Of a DNA stretch of 64,000 bases, positions 36,201 through 46,700 are shown piece after piece. The notes beneath the pieces were generated by a model that was not told the origin of the DNA, searched no databases, and saw nothing but the letters and a program-made list of their open reading frames with translations. The DNA is taken from the NCBI RefSeq assembly GCF_020740795.1, contig NC_067294.1, positions 5,580,001 to 5,644,000 on the forward strand. Direction: 5' to 3'. This DNA is from Apus apus (lineage: Eukaryota > Chordata > Aves > Apodiformes > Apodidae). Position 1 is the first letter of the stretch, and each line of letters starts with the position of its first letter. A program made the translations under genes and the position numbers.

Positions 36201-38049
36201 TGTTTTGATTTTAAAATTCTTATCTCTATTGTACTGTAGGCCTTAGGTTAGCTCAACTTGCTGGATTAATAAACTGCTTCTTGGATGTTTGTAGGCCTTT
36301 TGTAATAGGACTTCTTGAGTTTTATGGGTAGCACAATGCTATCTAGAGCTCATTCCTTCTACCCCCATGTGGCTGTGCTAATAAACATGAGATAGATGCC
36401 TTCTGGCATTAACAAACAGGTGCAGCCCCTACAGTGCAACCAAGAGATAATTTTGGCTGGGACTTTCCTGGGGAATATTATCAGAGGGGACTGTATAAAC
36501 AAGCCAGCACTTGTTAGAAGGAAGCATGGGGATGTGACTTCATTCCTGGATATTATCCTACTTTACAGTCCACCAAACCTCTGTGAGACACTGGAGCTTT
36601 GATGGCTGGAGGCAGCTTGACTGTGTCTCTGCATGTGAACTGTGCTGCGAAGGTCCCTGTTCAGGGACCCCTCCAGTGTGATGATTATGCCAAGTGGTTC
36701 TGAGGTATTATATGAAATGAGACCCTGGCACCAAGGTCTGCTTGCCAGAGACTTGCAGACATTTAGAAATAATCTGTCATGCAAGCTGAGCCACAGCTCC
36801 AAATTCTTTTAATTCTTACAGTCAACAGGCAACTGCTGGATGTGATAAGGCAAAGGTTTCAGCTCAAAATGGACTAGGGAACAGGGAAGGGAGAGGAGAG
36901 AGACAGTAGACAGATAGGTTGGAGGTGCAGATGTTAAAGCTTTGATGTTCTCCCCTTCAGTGCAGTCGAGATTAGCTATTTTGATCTCAGTGATGGCATT
37001 ATCCTGTTCAAAACAGGAGCTGCTGTTGTTCTGAATGTCACGGTAAAAACATGAACTGTCAGGGTACTTGATTCTCCACTCAGCTGCTCTGTTTGAAACC
37101 AGATTAACACCACAGAGCCCGGGATTGCACCTTTTGTGTTTGACAGTTGGAGCTGCTTTTTGTATTTGAGAAAACTGCCCCCTTGCTGGCGTGGGTGGCA
37201 CATCAGCACTTGTCAAAGAGCACCAGTGTGGTGTCAGCCACCCGCTGACACTAAAGGGGAAGCTGGAGGAGTTCTTTCCCAGTCGTACTACCAAAGGTCC
37301 AGCTGTGGTACACATGGTCAGCATCCTGGTGTACCTCACCCGTGCCACCAGAGAGCAAACCAGAGCCTCCTTGTTGTCATAAACACTGCAGAGCAGAAGA
37401 ATGAGCAAGGCTAGAGGGATTCACCTATACTCTAGACATCACACACGAGCTGTATCTGAGCTCTGTCCAACACAGCACTAAGTGGTTCACATCTCTCCTG
37501 TTGTTTATTCACCCACTGTCTCTCCAGGAGAAGGTGTGAGTGCAAGGAGTGTCTGGTTCTGGTGGCTACCTTTTGAAAAAATACTACCTTGCAGGAGGCA
37601 AGATGAAAAAAAAAAAGAGCCTGACTGCTTTGGGACTAGAAATGATTGGAGTTTATCACAGCTCCCACGTCCTGAGGGAGCTCATTTTGCAATGCCAACT
37701 CTGTGCCACGAAGGTTTTACTGTCTTCCACCCAGTCAAGCTTTAGCCTTTCTGGCAGACAACCAGCTGTGCCCTGCCAGGAGAGAAGATGTTTACTTTCA
37801 CTGCTGGGCACTCTGCTGCCTTTTACTGTATGTCCACATTGCAGTGAAAAGTGTGGCCTGTTAGTTACCCTGGGACTGTTTTTTTGCTTTTTGGTTCTTT
37901 TTCAGTTTTTTCGGTTGGTTGGTTTCTTTACCCCCAAAAAACCCCACAAAAACAAAACTCAAACCAAACCAAACCTGACTGAAATGGGGTTAGAATCAAA
38001 GATCTGTGTCAACCAGTTAGTGACTTCACTGGATTTGAGATACCAGACT

Positions 38050-38140
38050 GCAGGTATTCCTTTCAATCTCTTTGCATTTCAGTTTTGTCATCATTAAAAT
38101 GGGGAGTGAGAAACAGTGTTTACCTGCCTCACATCATGTA
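38050..38140 (+). repeat. MIR-like SINE relic (3' part)
   Basis: TTTCAGTTTTGTCATCATTA followed by AAATGGGGAGTGAGAAACAG and GTTTACCTGCCTCACATCAT follows the 3' half of MIR (the part usually read as cagtttcctcatctgtaaaa). Confidence 0.5.
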
Positions 38141-41100
38141 CCTATTTACTGCTTGTCAAGTAGGTTTCACTACTGTTGCTGCTAATGTGTCATATTAGAG
38201 CTGCAACCCCAAATGCCAAGTCTTCGAGTAGCTTTTCCTTCATGAACCCCACAGACTGAGTCAAGCTTGTCATACTGAACAGGCTCAGCACAAAGGACAC
38301 TCTCAGGAGGTGGTGCCTTCATAAGGGACAGCTCCTTATGAATGAATGCATTTGTCACTCCATGAAACACTGCACTTCACAAAGGATCCAAGCAAACACA
38401 TTGCTTTGGAACAAGAGGAAAAACCCAATATGGATCGAAACCATTAACATGCTCATTAAAGAAAGGAGGCAGTTATCTTGATTGATTTCAGAGAAACGTT
38501 ACATGCTACTTAACAAAACTGTAATGAAATAAAGCAATATGTTCTGTCAGAGAGAGCAGCACAGCATGAGCACAGGAAAAGAATAACACTTCCACAGCTG
38601 CAATTGGCAGGAAGGACAGAATCCACAGGCCTTCTGGGGACAGCCCTGTGCTGGCTCTGTCTCCTACTCTCATTCACCACCACGAAGACAATGACTGCCC
38701 CCTCTGTGCTGCTCCTGTCAGGGAGCAGAGCTGTCCATGTGCTGGCTGGTAGCCTGACCCCCTGGCAGGGGCTGTGGGGTCTGGGCAGCTGACATGACTG
38801 TGCCACACAAAGACCATGCAGGTCTACATGGGCTACACTGTTTTGTTGGGGTTTTTTTTGCAAGCCAATAGAGAACACAACTTACAGATAGCGAGAGAAA
38901 ACTGTTTCTTGAGGCAAGACCATTTTCTGACTCTCTGGGGAGGACTCCAGCTAAAACAGGGACCATGACACACTGTTCCTGATGCTCCTGGGGAAAGAAA
39001 AATGTTTATTTAAAGAAAATATATTCACAACCCTATAAATTGTTAGACCTAGTCAAGACTCCACCTTTAAAAGCCACCAGGACTGTACTGAACCCTCTCA
39101 AATAGACACTGACAGAGATACAAGGCCTCAGGGAACTTTTTCCCTCCTTTCCCTAGTGGTGAGTTTATTCTTTAAACAGGAAGTCGTTTAGCTCCCATTT
39201 GTTTATCCTGAAGCAGCTTTTTATATTTGTACTGGGTTTGGGTACTTGCTGCTGTACTGTGCAGCTCTGTGACCAACGGGCAGCAAAGGTGCAGGCCTCT
39301 CTTCCTGTGAGCCTTGAGCAGTTCTGCTTCAATTTCACTTTCCAAATCTGAATGAAATTAGAATTTTCAATTTCAAAAGCAAACCCTTTTCCTTTCTCTG
39401 CAACACAGGTGGAAGGGGAACTCTTGCCTGGCTTCTTCTGTGTGGTTCATTATTTTACACAAATCTATCACTAGGTTTCTCTTCTCCTTCATAAACTCTC
39501 TAGACAGACATTTTAATTGTGCCTTTCCTCCTGGCTTCCATTATTTCCATCACCTAACACATAATGCTTTAATACCTCATTTTGTAAAAAACTGTGTAGA
39601 GATCAAATTTTAGTATAAAATATGAAGGTCACCTCTAGGCCTTGTTCAAATTGTATTGAAATAACTAGAATAGAGAAGCAATATGAATCATTGCTCCTAT
39701 TCTTTAGGAAAAAATGTAATAAATGCCTCAAAAATGTTTTATGTCACCTTTTGACAGGCACATATTTCTTTTACTGCACAATATGTGATAGTTTGACTAT
39801 TGTTGAATGGATTTGGCTGGATGGCAACTCAGAAAGCAAAGCAATTTGACAGCAGTGAGGCGGGTTCTGCTTGATAAGACACAAAAACCCCAAGTGCTGC
39901 ATGTGGCTATTGCAGCCTCATGGAAAAACTGAAATTTTTATGATTCTGGAAATTAAATTAGAGGTTGGTACAATAACTCTCTCAGTTTAACCACTGCCTT
40001 GCTTTGGATAAACCAAAAGGATACCTTTTTGCTGCCTTAATCAAATATGTAACTTTTGGTCCCTTTTCTTGTTCAATAATTTCGTGCTGTGAGTCACCTG
40101 TTCCATAATGACAATCACACCTAAGAGCCAAATTTTGTTGTTTTGTAACCCCCACCTCCCAGAAACCAGTGTTTATAATTTGAAACATTGAAAATGTTAA
40201 CATTTCTGAGATCCCTCATGTTTGTTCTTGCAAACAGCTCCCAAACATACAAGAATTCATCAGAAATACAACAAATCCCTTTTTGCTTTTTCCACTGGTG
40301 CCATTTTAAAAATAGCAACATCTTTATTGCAACATTTCTGAGGGAAAAGGGGCTCCTTTACCCTTCTACAGGCAGACAGATGCTTCTTCTTTGTCTCCAG
40401 TCCTCCGACTGCTGCTCTATCACACTGCTGCAGTTATTATCTGCACAAAGACCATGGATGGCGTGGTGAAATGGAGCTATAGCAGATGTGTGCAGAGCCC
40501 CAGATGAGCTAGCTCAGCATGTCTTCACTCTCTGAAGGAAACCACGACCCCACAGTCACCAGCAGAGCATCCTAGCAAATCTCAGGGCTGTTTAAAACGA
40601 CTTAGCAGGACAAATGAAAACTGGCACTACAGCTGATGTCCCCCTGCCTGCTCTGAAATCCCCTGCACGTGTCACCAAGGACAAGGCTCACAGTAGGTCC
40701 TGTTGGGGTTTCAAGACCTCCACCTCCACTGTGAAAATGACCCCCTGAAGTTCTTGGCAAGGTTTTCCCTCTCACGGCCACACAGCTTGTGTTTTAGGGG
40801 CTGGTGTCATGAAAGCCTCTTGGAAACTGGTGCTGTTTGAGGGCTGACACAGGGAAGATGTCAAATCACACTCAGGAAAGATGCCTCAGCCCCACAGTAC
40901 TCGCGTGACAACTTCGTGTTGACTGAATAGAAGGGATTGAATCTTGGAAGGCTTTGCAGACGAGGGAGCTGGATGAAACGAATCATAATCTGCTCCAGTT
41001 TCTCATCTATTTAAACAGACTCTGAAGCCAGCTCTTCAAAAAGAAATGCTGGTACCTGCTGTCGTTCAGTGTGCCTGGCTGTCCTTGGAACTCCTTCAAA

Positions 41101-42077
41101 GTGGCCCTGGTATTTTATCAGGGAAAGGAAGAGGGAGATCCCTGCATAATCACCACCGTTACCTTTCATTTCTGGAGGCAACGACGCATGAAATGTCCTG
41201 GTGAACAGCAGGCACTTCCTTGGACTCACAACGGATCCTGCTACACAGCAGCTTCCCGGGTCCTCAAAATATTATTACAACACAGCTAAGACAATTTCCA
41301 TGCTGTTAATATCATCTTTCTGAGATAAAGCCGGATGTCCACGGAAGAGTCAAAATGCCCAATTTAGGAAAGAGTCCGAGTCCCTAAGGCCCTCGGCAGC
41401 CGGCACGCCACCATCAGCTTCTCCACGAACAACGGGGGAAGCACGGCTGCTCTCCGTCAAGTTTCTGTCTCTTAACTTATTTTTTTCCAGTTGTTCATTA
41501 GTCCTGTGAAGCCAATCAGTCTTTTCCCCCTTCTTCCCTCCAACACTTGGCTAGGTAATAATTCCAGCAAAATTCTCGCGGTCGTATGTTGATCCAGATA
41601 AACACATGAAGCTTCAGAAGAGTGGATGGGTTGGATGAAGCTGTGCAGCTTTTGAAGTAGAGCAGAGTTTGCCACCAATTACTGCACATAAACATTAGCA
41701 GAGCACATAAATGGCTGCAGGACTTCAGGGGAATAAATAACTGTTTGCAGATTTAATGCTGGCTGTCATATCACTGCCTTGTCCGTTTAATTAATGACTT
41801 ACTAGACAAGAGGAGCCCTTTTTCTCCTCCTCCAAGATCTGGGAAAACACGAGATAGATGTGGTTTACATTGCTCTAAAGTTAGAAGTCATGATGTAAAA
41901 CACAGAAATAGATATGAATAGGAAAAAAAAACAACCAAACGCGTAATATGAAAAACGTGTTAAGGCAACAGCTGCATGATATCCTGCCTTCCAGAAGGTT
42001 CAGAGGAGGAGAGTTATGGGTCGAGAGCCCTACAGTGCAAGAAAACTATTACTCTGTCATGTATGGAAACTTTCATC

Positions 42078-42605
42078 CATAGAATCATAGAATCACAGAA
42101 TGGTTTGGGTTGGAAGGGATGTTCAAGCTCATCTTGAAACCCCCTGCCATGGGCAGGGACACCTCCCACCAGCCCAGGCTGCTCCAAGCCCCATCCAACC
42201 TGCCCTTCAACACTGCCAGGGATGGGGCAGCCACAGCTTCCCTGGGCAGTGTCTCACCCCCTCACACTGAAGAGTTTCCTCCTAATGTCTAACCTAAATC
42301 TCCCCTCTTCAAGTTTTAAACCACTACCCCTCATCCTCTCACTACATCTCCTTATAAAAAGCCCCTCCCCAGCTTTCCTGCAGCTCTTCCTTCAGGCACT
42401 GCAAGGCCTCTATAAGGCCTCCCCGGAGCCTTCTCTTCTCCAGGCCGAACACCCCAACTTCCAGCCTGTCTCCACAGGAGCGATGCTCCAGCCCTTGGTC
42501 ACCTTCGTGACCCTCCTCCGAGGCTCCTTCAGGAGCTCCACGTCTCTCTTACGCTGGAGGCTCCGGACCTGGGCACAGCACTTCAACCCCCGAGTGCAGA
42601 ATGCT
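42078..42605 (-). repeat. CR1 LINE 3' end at the edge of the HMGXB3 CpG island
   Basis: The left end carries CATAGAATCATAGAATCACA followed by GAATGGTTTGGGTTGGAAGG, the reverse complement of the standard CR1 terminus. The antisense 3' UTR and the end of ORF2 continue for roughly 500 bases, to about 42605. It is moderately diverged and 5' truncated. It stops about 40 bases before a poly-G run and the start of the HMGXB3 CpG island. Confidence 0.92.
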
Positions 42606-42645
42606 GGTTAGCAGCTCCTGGCACCCACAGACCCCGTCAGCGTTT

Positions 42646-42660
42646 GGGGGGGGGGGGGGG
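42646..42660 (+). repeat. Poly-G run of 15 bases
   Basis: Fifteen consecutive G residues lie between the CR1 copy and the HMGXB3 CpG island. The length is probably variable and may be poorly sequenced. Confidence 0.9.
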
Positions 42661-42679
42661 CAGAGCAGGCCCCGGTGGC

Positions 42680-43400
42680 TCCGGCCTCCCCGCTCTTGGA
42701 TTCCCGGCTGGATCTGAGCCCCAGGCTGCCACTTCACCCGCCTCATTCCCGGGAACGAGCAGCAGGGCGGACGGCCTGGCTGGGCTGAGCCGACCGGAGC
42801 CAATTCCGGTGAAAAAACCACAACGAAACCCCCTGCCAGCCCCGCGCTGCACGAGGGGGAGGCCGAGGCCTCCCACCCCCGCCCTGGGGGCCCGGCCCGC
42901 CCCGCGCCGGGGGACGCCGCGCGCAAGGGCGAAGTCTGACCCCTGCTGGCCCCCGTCCCGCCCCGCCCGCCGTCGCGCCGCGCCCCGCGGTTTCCGGCAG
43001 CACTTCCGGCGGCGGCGGGAGGGCCCCGCGCCGTCCCGCTCCGCCAGCGGCCCGGCCCAGCATGCCGGGGCGGCCCGGCCCGCCCAGCCGCTCCGCACGC
43101 CTCTCTCCATGCGGCTGGCCTGCAGCTCCTCCGCGCCGCCGTGCTCCCGCCGGGACGTGACTGCGGGACGCTGCTTGGCCGCCCGCCCGTCCCCGGGGCT
43201 GCCCGGTGAGTGAGCCGGGCGCCAGAGCCTCTCCGTGGGGCGGAGGCTCCGCAGGGCTCCCCCCGGGCGCTCGGTGGGGCCGGCCGTGCCCCGGGAGCGC
43301 TGCCCTTGGGTCTCCTGAGGCTCCTCGTGTCCTCCCGGAGGCTGGAGCCGCCTCGGGGTTGTCGGGCGAGGCGCCCGGGAGATCCGGTGGGTAAGAAGAT
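42680..43400 (+). promoter_or_regulatory. HMGXB3: CpG-island promoter of HMGXB3
   Basis: A dense CpG island with Sp1-type CCCCGCCC boxes and two ETS-type sites, TTTCCGG near 42991 and ACTTCCGG at 43002-43009. No TATA box is seen, fitting a housekeeping-type promoter with start sites probably near 43000-43100. The long minus-strand open frame across it (42549-43562) is compositional and partly runs through the CR1 copy. Confidence 0.75.
43000..43205 (+). other. HMGXB3: HMGXB3 exon 1 (5' UTR, with in-frame upstream AUG)
   Basis: The right border is a strong donor, GTGAGTGAG at 43206. The left border is a guess from the ETS motifs. The exon has an ATG at 43109 that, after splicing to 43764, reads without stop into the main HMGXB3 frame and would add 33 residues. 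Its context (T at -3, C at +4) is poor, while the main ATG has G at -3 after splicing and G at +4. Confidence 0.6.
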
Positions 43401-43765
43401 TATGAGGTCTCCGTGCTTGTGCAGCCTCGGGCCTCGCCTTGCTGGCCGTGCTGTTGTGAGGCTGGACGCGCAGCTGCTGGGCCTGGGGGCTGCTCTGGGT
43501 TGCCAGGCTGAGGGGATCCCGGGAAGCTGCGGTGTCCAGGTGGAGCTGCAGGGGGTCTGCACCGAGCTGGCGGCGCGGAGCTCGTAGCAGGGAAGGTGTT
43601 TTCTTCCAAAAATAAGTAAAGAGCTAACGTGTTGTTATCTTGGTTAATTAAAGCCAAACGTGCACGCCGATGGTGCTGTTGGTTAACGAGGTGATTAGGA
43701 GGAGTCTTTGTTGGGAGAAACACGGTGCTAGGCAAGTGCATAACATGAAATGTGTGTTTTTAGCA

Positions 43766-46700
43766 ATGGAGGCTCCGTATGATGGCACTGAAGTAACTGT
43801 GGTAATGGAGGAAATAGAGGGCACCTACACTTATGCATCACCAGTGCCATCTAAGAAGAAAAAGAAATATAAAAGTGCTGGTGATCATGGAGAAAAAGCT
43901 AAAAAGCCCAGGTAGGTTCTTTCTGTCTTCATTTAGCTCCTGCTAAGCAGTTTTCCTTGTTTCTGATAAGAATGAGCTTTGCAGTGCACTTGGAACACTT
44001 CAGAGTGTAAAACATCTTACATCAAACACTGACTTGTCACTTGGGGCCTGCTTTGACATCCTTGTCTTTACTGGTGCTGCTGTTGCTGGGTCTAAAGTTT
44101 GTTTCCCCCAGAATAATTTACCTTAGGTTCTTTCTCCTTACTGCAGAGGGTCTCCTCAGGGTCTGAGTGTTCATTTGGTTAAAAGAATGCATGTACAAGT
44201 AGAACTGAATGTCATGTGCTTGTCATTTGACCTTGAGACCAACATAAACCTTGTGGATTTCTTTTTCCAAAGGAATTTATGTGGCATGAGGTTAATGTTT
44301 CCGGTTCTGGTTGCGTTTCAGATCTGCTTACCTCCTCTACTATTATGATATTTACTTGAAAGTACAGCAAGAGCTTCCCCACCTCCCTCAATCTGAAATC
44401 AACAAAAAGATCAGTGAGAGTTGGAGGTTGCTCAGCGTGGCTGAGAAAAGCTACTACTTGGAGAAAGCCAAGCTAGAGAAAGAGGGGTTAGACCCGGTAA
44501 GTCATTTTCCTGGCAGTTCTTTGCCATGTGAAGAGTCACTTCAGTGCTTACACAGCTCTGTGGGGGGAGGAATCATTTAACTGCAGGTTCCAGTGTGTGT
44601 TTCTGCTTAGGACAGGCTGGAGAGAAGTGGTGTGTGAGGCTGCTGCCTCTTGCTTTTGCATTTGTTCAGTCAGGGAACAATGTTTGGAAATCCAAGATGA
44701 ATGAATCCGGTGCCCACTGACAGGGACGGTTGTTATTTCTGTGTCATGTCGTCAGGGTGATTGATGGGGAAGTGGATGACAAAACCGGGGCTGAGGGGTA
44801 TTCTGCCAACTCTGTCACGTGGAGAAATTCCCAACAAACTACTTCAGGAAACCATTTGAACTTTAGGCACTAAAATGGCAGAATTGAGAATGGAATCTCT
44901 TCTTGTTTTCATTTATTCCACACTCTGTTTTTGCCCACAGAACTCCAAGGTGTCCGCTCGGACCGCAGTAGTTCCAGACATTCCAGGTTTCCGTAAGATT
45001 CTTCCTCGCTCCGATTATATAATTATTCCCAAAAGCACTCTTCAGGAGGACAGGAGCAGGCAGTCACTGGAGCTGTGTGTGACACAGGGTCAGGCAGCAC
45101 CTGAAGGGATGACTGCTTCCACCAACATCTCCCGTGATGCCGTGCAGAACGTCCTTTCCGTGGACTCCAGCCAGGCTGGCATTCCTGAGCAGTGCATCTC
45201 CATTGAGGGGCTGGCAGAAGAGGCCACCTCCTTTGCTCAGCCAGATGCTGTGGAAGAAGTGGTTGCCTCAGAGGTTCTCTCTCACTATGTTGGGCCTGTG
45301 ACAGAGAAGGTGGCTGGAGATCTCCTCCTGGATGAGGCTTCTTTGGAAATAGAAGGGCAGCCGTACCAGACAGCCCGGGTGGTTATTGAGGAGACCCTGG
45401 TGAGCAGCTCCACAGACATCGCGGTGGCTCGTCCCCAGGTTTCAGATGCTGTGTCTGTGGTGACTGTGGTGACTGGGAGGGTAAGTTGTGACACTCTGAC
45501 TCCTGTTGGCATCTCCCCTGACATGTCCGGGTGCTGTTGAATGCAATTTACTGGAGATCCTTGGTGGCTGCAGGAGATCCAGTGTTACCCACCAGGTGGG
45601 CTTGGCAGTGAGGGGAACAGCAGCTTCTGCAGCTCAGTGGTGGCAGCATCACTGCTTGCAGGTTGGCTGAGCCACGTGCTGATAGCACTTGTGCCTTGAG
45701 ATGACTGATGTTTTGAGTTGTTTCTTATAATTGGGCTGGGTTCTACAGTTGGACTACGAGATTTTGGGGAGAAAAATGTTACCTCTGTGCTTCTGGTAGC
45801 TGTTTTCTTGGTTGCAGAGAGGTAGAAGTGGAGTCCTTTTAAGTTGAGGTGTTAGGGGTTGGTTATAGAAAACCTTATTCTGTGGAGCATTGGACCTGCT
45901 GTTTTCAATGGCAAGCTGGGGTCGTTTCCAGAGTAGATCTGATAAGGCCATTACTTTGGAAACGATCACTTCTCTTCCCTACTTTCTGGTCTCATCAGTT
46001 CTTAACGTGTATGTTCAGTGGCCGTTTTCATGAGAGGGTGGGGAACTGGTCACCATGTCTCCTGTTTTCTGCATGTTTTTTCCCTTTGTCTTCATTTTAG
46101 AACACTGAAGAGAGTAGCTCTTCTGCACCTGCTGCACAGTTCATCATGTTACCTTTGCCAGCTCATTCTGTGGTGGAGAACCCAGCATCAATTAAATTGG
46201 TAAGAAATTCAGAGGCTTGTATGGCTTTTTAAGGTATGGATACGTTTTGAGACAAACCAGAGGTTTGTCTTGAAGATGTTACAGTAGGAAGGATTTGATT
46301 ATGGTTCAGCTCTTAGGGATAATCCAGTTTGGAGTCATCAGGTGAGCTGATATATCTTTTGTCTCTGGTTTTATGCCTTGTTTATGCTGGTGGGGTCTCT
46401 GACTTCCTAGTGTGTCTTACAGGGGCCTGCTTCTGCTCCATTTTTCAAGGAGTTCTTGGAAACAGATGGAGTTAATGCTGTCACAGCACATCTGGCCAAC
46501 AGCAGTTTCTGTGTTGTTCTTTTCAGGGTCTGCCATCTCCATTCTCTACTTGGTTGCATGTTTGTCTTCATGCCAGTGTCCCTCCCTTTAAGAGCAAGAA
46601 TCAGCTCTTAAGACAGGAAGACAGGAGCTCCCCAGTCTCCTGGGTGGCTGTCACTTTGGCCACGTGACAGCAGAGAAGCAGTGAGCTAAGGTTGTGAGAA

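Larger units (their letters stand above)
25040..42077. other. Gene-poor interval between NPY7R and HMGXB3
   Basis: About 17 kb of AT-richer DNA without a gene I can support. It holds two ancient CR1 relics, one younger CR1 copy with octamer tail, and a MIR-like relic, listed separately. A second younger CR1 copy begins where the interval ends. The longest open frame (36809-37408, minus, 199 codons) has no recognised domain and a length that chance can explain. T-rich and CAAAC-rich low-complexity tracts occur near 37880-37980. Confidence 0.6.

Noticed and set aside
36809-37408. Resemblance of the minus-strand frame to BK-channel beta subunits (Cys-rich loop)
   Set aside because: The cysteine spacing and flanking membrane segments do not fit; the likeness is superficial.
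42549-43562. 337-codon minus-strand open frame over the HMGXB3 promoter
   Set aside because: It runs from the CR1 copy through the CpG island and is a compositional artefact (Arg/Gly/Ala/Pro).
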